64,000 nt of DNA from Streptomyces qinzhouensis (GTDB taxonomy: Bacteria; Actinomycetota; Actinomycetes; Streptomycetales; Streptomycetaceae), in contig NZ_CP042266.1 of assembly GCF_007856155.1 (NCBI RefSeq), forward strand, positions 4,092,001-4,156,000, given 5' to 3'. The notes under the pieces were generated by a model. It was not told where the DNA came from. It made no database searches and was given only the letters and a program-made list of their open reading frames with translations. Shown here piece after piece: positions 1-8,797 of the stretch. Made by a program: the position numbers and the translations under genes. The number at the start of each line of letters is the position of its first letter. The first letter of the stretch is position 1.

Positions 1-716
1 CCGCCGCGGACCAGTTCGTACGCCACTACGCACAGCACCGCGGCGGCCACCGCGATCCCGTTGGGCCGGGAGAGGCCCGCGAGTACGGCGAGTACGGCCG
101 CCCACAGCCAGCGGCGGGTCAGCAGCGCGTACAGCGACCAGGCGGCGAACGCGGTCAGCAGCGGCTCCGTGTACGCCATCGTGAGCACGACCGAATGCGG
201 CAGCAGCCCCCACAGCAGCACCAGCACCGTCGCCGTCCGGCGGCCGTGCAGCCGCTCGCCCACCGCGTAGATCCCGGCCGCGGCGACCAGCGCCGCCGAC
301 CAGGAGACCAGCAGTCCGACGCTGCCGCTGGTGATCCGGTCCGGGACGGCGTACGAGAGACCGCGCACCAGCCCCGGGTAGAGCGGGAAGAACGCCAGAT
401 CGTTCTGGACCGCGCCGGGCCAGGTCAGCACCCGCCCGTAGCCGTGCTCGGCGATCAGCATGTACCAGTCCGCGTCCCAGGCCCGTCCGAGGATGGCCCG
501 CGGCCGCCGTCCGATGTGCCACGCCCAGGCGCTCATCAGCAGCAGCCCGGTCAGCCGGGCGGCGGCGAACAGCCCGACGGCGGGGGCGATACGCAGCAGG
601 GCCGTGTGGAGGGAGTGGGGGGTGTGGTGCGTGGCGGGTCCCGCTGTGTCGTCGAAGGTCGTCTCGGCGGACAGGGGGCACCTCCGGGCGCGGTTCGTCT
701 CCTTCCGACACAACAT
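1..716 (-). CDS. PIG-V family mannosyltransferase, 3' end outside window
   Basis: This is a polytopic membrane protein whose C-terminus lies beyond base 1; about 238 residues are visible. It carries the WDADWY and FFPLYPG motifs typical of the PIG-V/GT-C family (PF04188), which transfers mannose from a lipid-linked donor on the outer membrane face. Hydrophobic helices follow each other (GLFAAARLTGLLL, SVGLLVSWSAALVAAAG, TATVLVLLWGLL). The first in-frame ATG (716-714) lacks a ribosome site. A GGAGG six bases before an in-frame CTG (674-672) could mark the true start. No neighbour suggests a pathway. Family assignment is from motifs only; the acceptor is unknown. Confidence 0.75.
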   Translation of the reverse strand, partial: MLCRKETNRARRCPLSAETTFDDTAGPATHHTPHSLHTALLRIAPAVGLFAAARLTGLLLMSAWAWHIGRRPRAILGRAWDADWYMLIAEHGYGRVLTWPGAVQNDLAFFPLYPGLVRGLSYAVPDRITSGSVGLLVSWSAALVAAAGIYAVGERLHGRRTATVLVLLWGLLPHSVVLTMAYTEPLLTAFAAWSLYALLTRRWLWAAVLAVLAGLSRPNGIAVAAAVLCVVAYELVRG

Positions 717-920
717 GGGCCGCGCGGGGATGCCGCGCGAGTCACACTGCGCCGACAGGCCGCGCCGCGCCGCGCTTCCCACCCGTACGGCGCAGCGCCC
801 TACAGGGCGCGCAGACGGGCGGCGGCCTCTTCGAGGAGCGCGGGGCTCTCGCGGAAAGTGAAGGTGCGTACCACGAAGACCGGGCGGGTCGTCCGATGGA
901 TCACGCTTGTGCGTGGAAAT

Positions 921-942
921 CAGATCGTGATCTGAGTAGACT
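921..942 (+). promoter_or_regulatory. Toxin-antitoxin promoter and palindromic operator
   Basis: The 14-bp palindrome CAGATC-GT-GATCTG lies at 921-934. It is followed at once by a possible -10 box TAGACT (937-942) and, seven bases later, by the antitoxin ATG at 950. No Shine-Dalgarno is visible, so the transcript is probably leaderless. Type II antitoxins of the Phd group normally bind such palindromes and repress their own operon. That role here is inferred from position. Confidence 0.5.
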
Positions 943-949
943 TCCGGGT

Positions 950-1435
950 ATGGGTATCGCACACCTCGAAGCAGAGTCGGAGTCCGTCTCCTTCACTGAT
1001 CTTTCCCGCAATCCGAAGGGCGTCGCGGCCAGAGCCGCGGCCCTGGGGCGCCTCCGTGTCACCCATCGGGACGCGCCCGACATGGTTCTGACGACAGCTG
1101 CGCGGGCGGAGTACGACGAGGAGAACCTGACCACCGCTTCCCGGCTCTTCCTCGCGCTGATGAAGCAGGACGACGGTGCCAAGGCGCTGCTGCTCGCACT
1201 GCCCGAGGTGTTCCCCTGGGTTCGGCACCTGGACGCGGAAGAGGTTCGGGCCTTCACCGTCGAGCTACTTGAAGCACTGTCCGACGCCGCCGAGCTGGGA
1301 GCGGGTGAATCCGTCCATCGCGCGATCATCTCCTGGCGTGCCACCGCTCGTATCAACGCCGACCCCGAGCAGCTCAGGGAATCGCTGCGCCCGCTCGAAG
1401 ACGACAACCTGGGCCCGGTCGAGGTGCCTGCGTGA
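950..1435 (+). CDS. Phd/YefM-like antitoxin
   Basis: A 161-residue soluble protein. The N-terminal 45 residues (VSFTDLSRNPKGVAARAAAL, then VTHRDAPDMVLTTA) have the strand-helix layout of Phd/YefM antitoxins, which bind operator DNA and neutralise a partner toxin. The remainder is helical and acidic, as expected for a toxin-binding tail, and is longer than in classic Phd (about 75 residues). Its stop overlaps the start of the next gene as GTGA, which implies translational coupling. The ATG at 950 was chosen over an upstream in-frame start because a -10-like box sits seven bases before it. Function is inferred from fold and context. Confidence 0.65.
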   Translation: MGIAHLEAESESVSFTDLSRNPKGVAARAAALGRLRVTHRDAPDMVLTTAARAEYDEENLTTASRLFLALMKQDDGAKALLLALPEVFPWVRHLDAEEVRAFTVELLEALSDAAELGAGESVHRAIISWRATARINADPEQLRESLRPLEDDNLGPVEVPA

Positions 1436-1782
1436 GCCCGAAGAAGGGAGACCGCGTCAGTGTCCCCCCGCTGAGTGGCTGGAACGTCGTCTTCGGGACG
1501 ACGGAGGCGGTGACGGGTTGGGAGGAGTTGTGCCGAGTGGCGCTGCCGAACGCGCATCGCTGCCTGGAGGCACTCCGAAGCGACCCGCTGTCCCGGTCCA
1601 ACTGGAGCCGGCAGCATCAGCTGAGAGGAAGGCACGCGGCCAAGGCGTGGAAGGGGTCGGACCTGGAACAGTGGGAGTACGAGGTCACCAGCGGTGGCCG
1701 GGTGCGGTATCCGGTGAGCGCGGAGACTTCCACGGTGATTCTCGTGTACGCCTCTCCGCGGCATCCGAAAGACACCGAGTGA
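1432..1782 (+). CDS. RelE/ParE-superfamily-like toxin
   Basis: A 116-residue basic protein starting with GTG inside the antitoxin stop codon. The core (LEALRSDPLS, HQLRGRHAAKAWKG, WEYEVTSGGRVRYPV, TVILVYASPRHPK) matches the helix-helix-sheet pattern of RelE/ParE toxins. These either cleave ribosome-bound mRNA or poison gyrase. The C-terminal HPK is a frequent ending in actinobacterial members. I cannot tell the target from sequence. The antitoxin-first order and the overlap support a functional pair. An alternative is an unrelated small protein co-regulated with a Phd-like repressor. Confidence 0.6.
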   Translation: MSPKKGDRVSVPPLSGWNVVFGTTEAVTGWEELCRVALPNAHRCLEALRSDPLSRSNWSRQHQLRGRHAAKAWKGSDLEQWEYEVTSGGRVRYPVSAETSTVILVYASPRHPKDTE

Positions 1783-1860
1783 ACCGCGGGTCGGTCCAGG
1801 GCTTGGCCCTTCGAGGAGGACCGAGCCCTGCCGCCCGACCGTATGTACTGCCTGTGCCCG

Positions 1861-3108
1861 TCAGGGCGCCAACCGCTTGAGGCGGGTTACCGCCTCGTCC
1901 AAGACACTCTTCCGCTTGCAGAAGGCGAAGCGGATGAAGGGCGCGCCCTGGGTCGTGTCGTCGTAGAAGACCGCGTTGGGGACGGCCACCACCCCGCACC
2001 GCCGCGGCAGCTCGCGGCAGAAGGCGATGCCGTCGGTCGCGCCGAGGGGGCGGATGTCCGTGGTGATGAAGTACGTGCCCGCCGGGCGGTACACCGTGAA
2101 GCCCGCCGCCGTGAGGCCGTCCGCGAGCAGATCGCGGCGGGCCCGCAGGGACGCCCGCAGTTCCTCGTAGTACGTGTCCGGAAGCCGTAGCGCCTCGGCG
2201 ACGGCGTACTGGAACGGGCCGGCCGAGACATAGGTCAGGAACTGCTTCACCGTGCGGACCGCCGTGACGAGCGGGGCCGAACCGGTGATCCAGCCGACCT
2301 TCCAGCCGGTCAGCGAGTACGTTTTGCCCGCGCTGCCGATGGTGAGCGTGCGCTCGCGCATCCCGGGGAAACCGGCGATCGGGTGGTGTTCGCCCTCGAA
2401 GACCAGATGTTCGTAGACCTCGTCCGTCACGACGAGCAGATCGCGTTCGACGGCGAGCTCCGCGATCGCGGCGAGTTCGCCGTGGCCGAGGACCGTCCCG
2501 GTCGGATTGTGCGGGGTGTTGAGGAGGATGAGCCGGGTGCGGTCGGTGATCGCGTCGCGCAGTTCGTCCAGGTCGAGGTGGTAGGCGCCGTCGCGGGGCC
2601 GGAGGGTGACCGGGACCCGCCGGCCGCCCGCCAGGGCGATGCAGGCGGCGTACGAGTCGTAGTACGGCTCCAGGGCGATGACCTCGTCGCCGGGTTCGAC
2701 CAGGGCGAGCAGCGCCGCCGCGATGGCCTCGGTGGCGCCCGCGGTGACGAGGACGTCGGTGTCCGGGTCGTGGCGGAGCCCGTAGCGGGAGAGCTGGTGG
2801 CCGGCGATCGCGGTCCGCAGTTCGGGGACTCCCGGCCCGGGCGGGTACTGGTTGCCGCGGCCGTCGCGGATCGCGCGTACCGCCGCCTCACGGACGGCCT
2901 CGGGGCCGTCGGTGTCGGGGAACCCCTGGCCCAGGTTGATCGCGCCGGTCTCGGCGGCCAGGGCCGACATCTCCGCGAAGATCGTGGTCCCGAAGCCGGT
3001 GAGCCTGCGGTTGAGCAGGGGGCGGTCCGCCGCCCCCTGCGGCCCCGGAGCGGGCCCGGGCTCCGGGCTGGGGAAAGATCCGGTGGTGGACTGGTCCGTC
3101 GTCGCCAT
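1861..3108 (-). CDS. PLP-dependent class I aminotransferase, KAT/MetAT type
   Basis: A 415-residue fold-type I aminotransferase. INLGQGFPDTDGP near residue 50 is characteristic of the kynurenine/methionine aminotransferase branch. NTPHNPTG binds cofactor, VTDEVYEHL supplies the ring Asp, and SAGKTYSLTGWKVGW carries the Schiff-base Lys near residue 260. RFAFCKR near the end holds the carboxylate-binding Arg. The expected reaction is transfer of the amino group from a large amino acid to a 2-oxo acid in the cytoplasm; the true substrate cannot be read. ATG at 3108 was preferred over an upstream in-frame start because homologous sequence begins after it. The gene stands alone. Confidence 0.85.
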   Translation of the reverse strand: MATTDQSTTGSFPSPEPGPAPGPQGAADRPLLNRRLTGFGTTIFAEMSALAAETGAINLGQGFPDTDGPEAVREAAVRAIRDGRGNQYPPGPGVPELRTAIAGHQLSRYGLRHDPDTDVLVTAGATEAIAAALLALVEPGDEVIALEPYYDSYAACIALAGGRRVPVTLRPRDGAYHLDLDELRDAITDRTRLILLNTPHNPTGTVLGHGELAAIAELAVERDLLVVTDEVYEHLVFEGEHHPIAGFPGMRERTLTIGSAGKTYSLTGWKVGWITGSAPLVTAVRTVKQFLTYVSAGPFQYAVAEALRLPDTYYEELRASLRARRDLLADGLTAAGFTVYRPAGTYFITTDIRPLGATDGIAFCRELPRRCGVVAVPNAVFYDDTTQGAPFIRFAFCKRKSVLDEAVTRLKRLAP

Positions 3109-3203
3109 GCGGACATCCTGTGCCGAAGCTCTGGACTTGCTCAAGTCCGCTTGGGCGCGTGGCGGGGTGGGCATCCCGGATACGGAGAAGCTCGGAAGGA
3201 ACG

Positions 3204-3422
3204 GTGAAGGTCATGGGGGTATCGCTGGTCATCGTGCTGGTTCTGCTGGCGCTGATGTGGTTCGGCGTCATGGCACTGAACAGGCGCGATGTGCGAGAGA
3301 GCCGGCGGAGCCGCAGGGGTTCCGACTCCGACTCCGGTTCGGGTTCGTGGTGGAGCGGTGGTGACAGCGGGCACAGCTGCGGCGGTGGTGGTGGCTGCGG
3401 CGGTGGCGGCGGCGGGGACTGA
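3204..3422 (+). CDS. Small membrane-anchored Gly/Cys-rich protein
   Basis: A 72-residue protein with one N-terminal transmembrane helix (VSLVIVLVLLALMWFGVMAL), a basic stop-transfer stretch (RRDVRESRRSRR), a serine-rich linker and a tail of glycines broken by two cysteines. GTG at 3204 and ATG at 3213 are both possible; a GGAAGGA lies at 3194-3200. Such tails are common in short actinobacterial membrane proteins of unknown function. It diverges from the aminotransferase gene. I do not know its role. Confidence 0.6.
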   Translation: MKVMGVSLVIVLVLLALMWFGVMALNRRDVRESRRSRRGSDSDSGSGSWWSGGDSGHSCGGGGGCGGGGGGD

Positions 3423-3457
3423 ACCGCTCCGCCGGCCGGGACGGACTGTAGGGACCG

Positions 3458-3492
3458 GACAGACCGTATGGACCTGATGTGTCCGGTCTGTC
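3458..3492. terminator. Hairpin after small membrane gene
   Basis: The 9-bp arms GACAGACCG (3458-3466) and CGGTCTGTC (3484-3492) are perfect complements around a 17-base loop. There is no U-run. It lies 36 bases after the stop at 3422, so it probably ends that transcript. Confidence 0.4.
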
Positions 3493-3572
3493 TTATGTGC
3501 CGGAACTTACCGAGACAGGGGGAGCTGACGGCGGAAGCGGCTGACACGGGGCAGCTGATCCGCGACCCGGAG

Positions 3573-3608
3573 GCACCTGGCGGGAGGGGCGACCCTTCCG
3601 CCAGGTGC
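3573..3608. terminator. Strong GC-rich hairpin terminator
   Basis: The arms GCACCTGGCGG (3573-3583) and CCGCCAGGTGC (3598-3608) form an 11-bp perfect stem, with a further GGG/CCC pairing inside the loop. There is no U-tract, which is normal for Streptomyces terminators. It would stop transcription between the small membrane gene and the DUF2617 gene. Confidence 0.55.
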
Positions 3609-3948
3609 CGAAGTCGTTTCGGGGACAGGGGTGTTGGCCCTTGAGCGTGGGGTGACAGGGTCGAGGAGGTTCCCGTCATTCGATACTACGTACGGATTTT
3701 CTTGAACAGGTGAACCGCAAGGCCACCCAGGGGATGGAAACCCCGGCAACTTGGGTAAAAACGCTGTGAGCCCCGCGTACTTCGTGATTCCGTTGACGAC
3801 GGAACCTGTTGGAACCGTCCAGCCTTCGGGCCGGCACCCGGACCCGATCAGGCGCGTCCCCTTTCTCTTCAGATCCTGCCGTCTTTGCGCTCCGGGGCGC
3901 CTTCAGGTTCATGTATCCACCGCCGAAGCGTGTTTGCGGAGCCGATCC
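3609..3948. other. Intergenic stretch without a convincing gene
   Basis: Short ORFs overlap here on both strands, but none has a ribosome site or family-like sequence. GC content is slightly lower than around it. It probably carries the promoter of the DUF2617 gene, but I could not pick a -10/-35 pair with confidence. Confidence 0.5.
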
Positions 3949-4497
3949 ATGCTCACGACCCTCCATACCGCCTACACCGATACCCGTGCCGACGACCTCG
4001 CCTGGGCCCTGGGCCGGGAGCCCCTTCCCGCCCTGGCCGTTCTCGACCTCGAACTCGCCGGAGCCAAGCTCCAGCTCAGGCTGCTCGGCGCTTCCCATCA
4101 GGTGCTGCTGGAAGACGAGCAGGGCACCTGCTCCGAGACCGTGGCCTGCATGCCCGGCAGCAGAACACCCCTGCCGCTGGGGGTCTCGGAGCGGCTCGGT
4201 GCCTGGGAGTACGAGTTCGCCGCGCGCGTCGAGACACTGTCCGAGGGGTCGTTCGCCGGGCGCGCCCAGGAGCTGCTGGCCCTGGTCGCGGACCATCCCA
4301 ACTCCCTCGCCGGAACGTTTCCCGGGGACCCGCACGCCTTCACCGCGATGATGGCCCAGCGCCGGGGGCGGCAGGTGCTCTGGCGCACCTGGCACGCGTA
4401 CCCCCAGGAGGCGCGGCTGGTCGTCACACGGACCCGGGTCGGGGTGGCCGCCCGGGGTGTGGAGGCCGCCTGCTGCCCGGAGCAGGTGCTGCTCTAG
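3949..4497 (+). CDS. DUF2617 family protein
   Basis: A 182-residue protein matching the DUF2617 pattern: a start with MLTTLHTAYTDTRADDLAW, ALAVLDLELAGAKLQLRLLG, then EYEFAARVETL and a C-terminal QVLWRTWHAYPQEARLVVTRT. The family is restricted to actinobacteria and its function is unknown. In the Streptomyces genomes I remember, it sits next to the membrane spermidine-synthase-like gene, as here. ATG 3949 has a GGAG eight bases upstream. An upstream in-frame extension to 3751 is unlikely because it lacks a ribosome site. Confidence 0.75.
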   Translation: MLTTLHTAYTDTRADDLAWALGREPLPALAVLDLELAGAKLQLRLLGASHQVLLEDEQGTCSETVACMPGSRTPLPLGVSERLGAWEYEFAARVETLSEGSFAGRAQELLALVADHPNSLAGTFPGDPHAFTAMMAQRRGRQVLWRTWHAYPQEARLVVTRTRVGVAARGVEAACCPEQVLL

Positions 4498-4677
4498 CGG
4501 GGGCGCCGGTGGTGCCGGTGGTGCGGGCGGGGTCGCGGTTCGTTCGGGGCGGACGGTTCCTCGCGCGCGCTCTTACCGGATGAGCCGGGGGCGCGAAAGG
4601 CGGCGGGCCGCGACCGTGCGCCGGATGCACACGTGTGGGTGACAGAGCGCGCGTGAAACGTGACGTAGCGTTACTGC

Positions 4678-6324
4678 ATGATCGACCGGTCACCGCAGTT
4701 GTCCCCGCCACCGGCGGCGCTTCCGCTGCCGGTGCGCCCGGACGCCGGCCGGTTCCTGGTGCTGCTCGGGGTCTTCGTCTGCGCCGCCTGCGGTCTGGTG
4801 TACGAGCTGGAGCTGGTGGCCCTCGCCTCGTATCTGATCGGCGACTCCGTCACCCAGGCCTCCGTGGTGCTGTCCCTGATGGTGTTCGCGATGGGCGTCG
4901 GCTCGCTGCTCGCGAAGCGGCTGCGGTGCCGGGCCGCCGTCGGCTTCGGGGCGCTGGAGCTGGCGCTCGCGCTGGTCGGCGGCTGCTCGGCGATGGCGTT
5001 GTACGCGGCCTTCGCCTGGTTCGGCGAGTCCCGGAGCGTTCTGGTCGCCTTCTCCCTGGCCATCGGTGTTCTGATCGGCGCGGAGATCCCGCTGCTGATG
5101 TCCCTGATCCAGCGGATCTCCCGGCGGGACGCGGAGGGGACGGTCGCCGATCTGTTCGCCGCGGACTATGTGGGCGCGCTGGTCGGCGGTCTCGCGTTCC
5201 CTTTCCTGCTGCTGCCATGGCTCGGCCAGCTCACCAGCGGACTGCTCACCGGCGCGGTCAACGCCCTGGTCGGCGGGGGTCTGGTGCTGTGGCTCTTCCG
5301 CCGCGATCTGACCCGGCGCTCCCGTAACCGGCTGCTGCTCGCCAACGCCCTCGTCCTCGCCCTGCTGGCCACGGCGACCGCCCTGGTGGGGGACTTCGAG
5401 CAGGCGGCACGGCGGGCGATGTACGGGGACCGGGTGCGGGTCGCCGTCCAGACCGGCGTTCAGGAGGTCGTCCTGACCGGTGACGGCTCCCGGCCGCCCG
5501 ATCTCTTTCTCGACGGGCGGCTCCGGGTCAGCGGCGACGACGAGTACCGCTATCACGAGGCCCTGGTCCACCCCGCGATGAACGGCCGCCACCGCCGGGT
5601 GCTGATCCTCGGCGGCGGTGACGGGCTGGCCGCCCGGGAGGTGCTGCGCCATCCGGGCGCCGAGTCCCTGACCGTCGTGGAGCTGGACCCCTGGATGATC
5701 CGGCTGGCCCGGACCGACCCCGGGCTCGCCGCGCTCAACGACCATGCGTACGAGGACCCGCGGATCCGGGTGGTCACGGCCGACGCCTTCGCCTGGCTGC
5801 GGGATCCGGGCAGCGCCGTGCCCGGCGGGTACGACGTGGTGATCGCCGATCTGCCGGACCCGGGCTCCACCGAAGGCGGCAAGTTCTACTCGCAGGAGTT
5901 CTACGGGCTGGTCGCCGGGATCCTGGCGCCGGAAGGACGGCTGGTGGTCCACGCGGGGCCGCTGGAGGGCCGCCGCCGGGCGTTCTGGACGGCGGAGGCG
6001 ACCCTGCGGGCCGCCGGATACGGGACGAGCCCTTACCGCGTCGGCCCGGCCGGCTCCTCCGCTGCCCCGGGCTCTTCGGGCGGCGCCCCGGACGACCGGC
6101 TCAACGAGGACTTCGAGGCGCTGGGCGCGGAGTCGGCACCCGAGGACTGGGGGCTGCTGCTGGCCGCCCCGGGCCGGGTGCCGCGGCTCGCCCTCGGCCC
6201 GTACCCACCCCCGCTGCGGTCGCTGACGGACGCGGCGCTGGCGGCGGACGCCTGGGACGCCGAGCGGACCCGGCTGACCGGACTGCCGCCGTCGACGCTC
6301 GTCCATCCGCGCTACCCCGACTGA
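4678..6324 (+). CDS. Membrane-bound polyamine aminopropyltransferase-like protein
   Basis: A 548-residue fusion. Residues 20-245 hold about seven transmembrane helices ([20 protein letters not shown] and following). From about residue 255 there is a spermidine-synthase domain: [20 protein letters not shown], the SAM-type nucleotide motif [14 protein letters not shown] near 310, VELDPWM, and [12 protein letters not shown]. Soluble spermidine synthases move an aminopropyl group from decarboxylated SAM. Membrane versions are common in actinobacteria, and many have uncertain substrates. The usual catalytic Asp region is present as DLPDP. A TAGCGT box six bases before ATG 4678 and no ribosome site suggest a leaderless message. 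I leave out a gene symbol because the reaction is unproven. Confidence 0.8.
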   Translation: MIDRSPQLSPPPAALPLPVRPDAGRFLVLLGVFVCAACGLVYELELVALASYLIGDSVTQASVVLSLMVFAMGVGSLLAKRLRCRAAVGFGALELALALVGGCSAMALYAAFAWFGESRSVLVAFSLAIGVLIGAEIPLLMSLIQRISRRDAEGTVADLFAADYVGALVGGLAFPFLLLPWLGQLTSGLLTGAVNALVGGGLVLWLFRRDLTRRSRNRLLLANALVLALLATATALVGDFEQAARRAMYGDRVRVAVQTGVQEVVLTGDGSRPPDLFLDGRLRVSGDDEYRYHEALVHPAMNGRHRRVLILGGGDGLAAREVLRHPGAESLTVVELDPWMIRLARTDPGLAALNDHAYEDPRIRVVTADAFAWLRDPGSAVPGGYDVVIADLPDPGSTEGGKFYSQEFYGLVAGILAPEGRLVVHAGPLEGRRRAFWTAEATLRAAGYGTSPYRVGPAGSSAAPGSSGGAPDDRLNEDFEALGAESAPEDWGLLLAAPGRVPRLALGPYPPPLRSLTDAALAADAWDAERTRLTGLPPSTLVHPRYPD

Positions 6325-6392
6325 CGCGCTGTGGATACGGATAGCGGTGGGTGGGGAGACGGCACGGGGTGCCCTGGGTAGGCTCGCCTGTC

Positions 6393-7316
6393 ATGGACCA
6401 TGAGGTGTTCGTTCCGGTTCCGGCCGAGTCCGTACGACGGGTGCTCAGGGACCCCGAGCGGGCGGCCCGTTGCGTGCCGGGACTCCAGCTCGAAACGGCC
6501 GAGGAGGCCGAAGCCGCCGCGGGGCCCGAGGAGACGGGTGCGGCGGTGACGGGCCGGCTGAAGGTCCGGGTCGGCAGCCACACCATCACCTACCGGGGCC
6601 GGCTGCGGATCGCCGAGCGGGACGGCGTCTTCACCGTCGAGGGCGAGGGCACGGAAGCCCGCGGCCCGGGCGCGGTGAAGGCCGTCCTCACGGTCCGGGT
6701 CCGGGACGACGCCGCGGGCGGCGCGGTTCTCGGCTTCGCCGGTACGGCGCAGTCGGAGGGGCGGCTCGCGGGGCTGCCGGACGCGTCGAGGGAGCAGGCG
6801 GCGCGCCGTCTGCTGGACCGTTTCGCCGAGGCCGTGGCGGCGTATGTCGCCGAGGGCGGCGCGGCGGCGGACGGTATCGGCGGGCCGGATGATGCCACCG
6901 CGTCGGGTGACGCGGGTGACGCGGGTGAGCCCGATGAGGTCGACGGGGGTGCCGAGGGCGACGGCGAGGCGGCGGGGTCCGGGTACGACACGCCCGTGCC
7001 GCCGCCGGGGTTCGGTGACGGCCTGCACGAACTCGGTGAACTGAACGATTTGAACGGACTCGACGACCTGAACGCCCTGGGCGAGCCGGGCGACGGCTCC
7101 CCCGACGAGCCGCTCGCGGAGGCGGCCCACGCCCGGCGCACGATGATCGGACGGAGCGCGGAGGAGGTCGACCACGCCCCGCCGAGGGGCCGGTACGCGC
7201 CCCGCCCCGCACCCGACACGGGCAGCCGGAAGGTACCGGTTCGCTGGGCCGCGGGCGCCGTGGCCGTGGGCTCCGCGCTGCTGCTGGCCCGCGCGCTGCG
7301 CCGCCGCCGCGCCTGA
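6393..7316 (+). CDS. CoxG-like SRPBCC protein with C-terminal membrane anchor
   Basis: A 307-residue protein. Residues 1-150 match the SRPBCC/CoxG fold (FVPVPAESVRRVLRDPERAA, then CVPGLQLE, YRGRLRIAERDG, LAGLPDASREQAARRLLDRF). An acidic, low-complexity linker of about 100 residues follows, then one C-terminal helix (WAAGAVAVGSALLLARAL) and an arginine tail. CoxG helps assemble or locate CO dehydrogenase in other bacteria, but no cox genes are nearby, so only a lipid- or cofactor-binding role can be suggested. TAGGCT lies eight bases before ATG 6393, which fits a leaderless start. Confidence 0.7.
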   Translation: MDHEVFVPVPAESVRRVLRDPERAARCVPGLQLETAEEAEAAAGPEETGAAVTGRLKVRVGSHTITYRGRLRIAERDGVFTVEGEGTEARGPGAVKAVLTVRVRDDAAGGAVLGFAGTAQSEGRLAGLPDASREQAARRLLDRFAEAVAAYVAEGGAAADGIGGPDDATASGDAGDAGEPDEVDGGAEGDGEAAGSGYDTPVPPPGFGDGLHELGELNDLNGLDDLNALGEPGDGSPDEPLAEAAHARRTMIGRSAEEVDHAPPRGRYAPRPAPDTGSRKVPVRWAAGAVAVGSALLLARALRRRRA

Positions 7317-7402
7317 CCCGGACGCCGGGGCCGGGTACCGTACCGCAGTGCCTTGGTGCCCGCCGCCGCCATGATCGCCGCACTCCCGTTAGGGTCGGTG
7401 GC

Positions 7403-8209
7403 GTGAGCAGCAGCAAGGGCAGCGAAGAGGGCGTACGGCTCCGGGCCGGGGACGCCGAGTTGACCGTACGGCCGGACCGCGGATGCCGTGTGTCGAGCCT
7501 GACCGTCGGGGGCACCGAGCTTCTCCGCCAAGGGGAGCGGTACGGCTCGTTCCCGATGGTCCCCTGGTGCGGCCGGACCGACCACGGCCGCTTCCGCGAC
7601 GGCGCCGTACAGCATCAGCTCCCCGTCAACGCCGATCCGCACGCCATCCACGGCACCGGCCGCGACACCGTCTGGCGCACCCGCCGGGCACCGGGCGAGA
7701 ACGAGGCGGTGTTCACCTACGAGCTGGGTGAGCCGTGGCCGTACCGGGGGCTGGTGACCCAGGTCTTCGCGCTGACGGAGTCCTCGCTCACGCTCACCCT
7801 CGCCGTCGAGGCGGACACGGACTCCTTCCCGGCCCAGGCGGGCTGGCACCCCTGGTTCCTGCGGAACATCGAAGGCCGGGACGCCACGATCGACTTCGCC
7901 CCGGCCTGGCAGGAGGAGCGCGGCGACGACCATCTGCCGACCGGCCGCCGGATCGACCCCCGCCCCGGGCCCTGGGACGACTGCTTCGGCATGCCCGACG
8001 GGGTGGACGCCACCCTCACCTGGCCCGGTCTGCTCGAACTGAGGATCACCAGCCCTGCCCAGTGGGTCGTGGTCTACGACGAGCAGCCCGAGGCGATCTG
8101 TGTCGAACCGCAGTCCGGGCCGCCGAACGGGCTGAACACCCTCCCCCGGCTGGTCACCCCGATCGACCCGCTGGAGACCTCCACGACCTGGAGCTGGCGC
8201 CGCCTGTGA
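7403..8209 (+). CDS. Aldose 1-epimerase family protein
   Basis: A 268-residue galactose mutarotase-like beta-sandwich protein. Recognisable pieces are LRQGERYGSFPMVPWCGR, the catalytic-type His in HAIHGTGRD, QAGWHPWFLR and a C-terminal AICVEPQSGPPNGLN with the Glu that acts as base in this family. The reaction is interconversion of alpha and beta anomers of a hexose or hexose phosphate. TAGGGT at 7390-7395 stands exactly seven bases before GTG 7403 and there is no ribosome site, so a leaderless transcript is likely. pyrE follows 33 bases later but has its own -10-like box. Confidence 0.8.
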   Translation: MSSSKGSEEGVRLRAGDAELTVRPDRGCRVSSLTVGGTELLRQGERYGSFPMVPWCGRTDHGRFRDGAVQHQLPVNADPHAIHGTGRDTVWRTRRAPGENEAVFTYELGEPWPYRGLVTQVFALTESSLTLTLAVEADTDSFPAQAGWHPWFLRNIEGRDATIDFAPAWQEERGDDHLPTGRRIDPRPGPWDDCFGMPDGVDATLTWPGLLELRITSPAQWVVVYDEQPEAICVEPQSGPPNGLNTLPRLVTPIDPLETSTTWSWRRL

Positions 8210-8242
8210 CGGCCCGGCCGGGAGGGTTCTAAGCTTTTGGGC

Positions 8243-8791
8243 ATGACTGACGTACGCGCTGACCTGCTCCAGCAGATCAAGGACAAGGCCGTGGTGCACG
8301 GCAAGGTGACCCTCTCCTCGGGCATCGAGGCCGACTACTACGTGGATCTGCGGCGGATCACGCTCGACGGCACCGCGGCCCCCCTCGTGGGGCAGGTCAT
8401 GGCGGATCTGACCGCCGACCTCGACTACGACTGCGTCGGCGGGCTCACCCTCGGCGCGGACCCGGTCGCGACCGCGATCCTGCACACCGCGGCGGCGCGC
8501 GGACGGACCGTGGACGCGTTCGTCGTCCGCAAGGCCGCGAAGGCCCACGGCATGCAGCGCCGGGTCGAGGGACCGGACATCAAGGGCCGCCGCTGCCTGG
8601 TGGTCGAGGACACCTCGACGACCGGCGGCTCGCCGCTGACCGCGGTCGAGGCCGTGCGCGAGGCGGGCGGCGAGGTCGTCGCCGTGGCGACGATCGTGGA
8701 CCGGGCGACGGGCGCGGGCGAGAAGATCAGCGCGACGGCCGGTGTGCCGTATCTGTACGCGTACTCCCTCGACGAACTGGGCCTGGGCTAG
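8243..8791 (+). CDS. pyrE: Orotate phosphoribosyltransferase
   Basis: A 182-residue type I phosphoribosyltransferase for the fifth step of UMP synthesis (orotate plus PRPP to OMP). The PRPP loop CLVVEDTSTTGG is near residues 118-129, LSSGIEADYYVDLRRITL is the orotate/PRPP entrance typical of PyrE, and VVRKAAKAHGM is the flexible catalytic loop with Lys. Length and motif order fit the short actinobacterial form. TAAGCT (8230-8235) lies seven bases before the ATG; a GGAGGG at 8221 is too far to serve it. The stop codon abuts a repeat-like element at 8798. Confidence 0.92.
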   Translation: MTDVRADLLQQIKDKAVVHGKVTLSSGIEADYYVDLRRITLDGTAAPLVGQVMADLTADLDYDCVGGLTLGADPVATAILHTAAARGRTVDAFVVRKAAKAHGMQRRVEGPDIKGRRCLVVEDTSTTGGSPLTAVEAVREAGGEVVAVATIVDRATGAGEKISATAGVPYLYAYSLDELGLG

Positions 8792-8797
8792 GTCGTC

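Noticed and set aside
195..935. Long plus-strand ORF of 246 codons
   Set aside because: It is antisense to the PIG-V-type gene, Arg/Pro/Gly-rich with no family likeness, and its wobble bias points to the minus strand.
6330..6345. Third DnaA box (TGTGGATAC)
   Set aside because: It has one mismatch to the consensus and stands alone between genes, so it is weak evidence.
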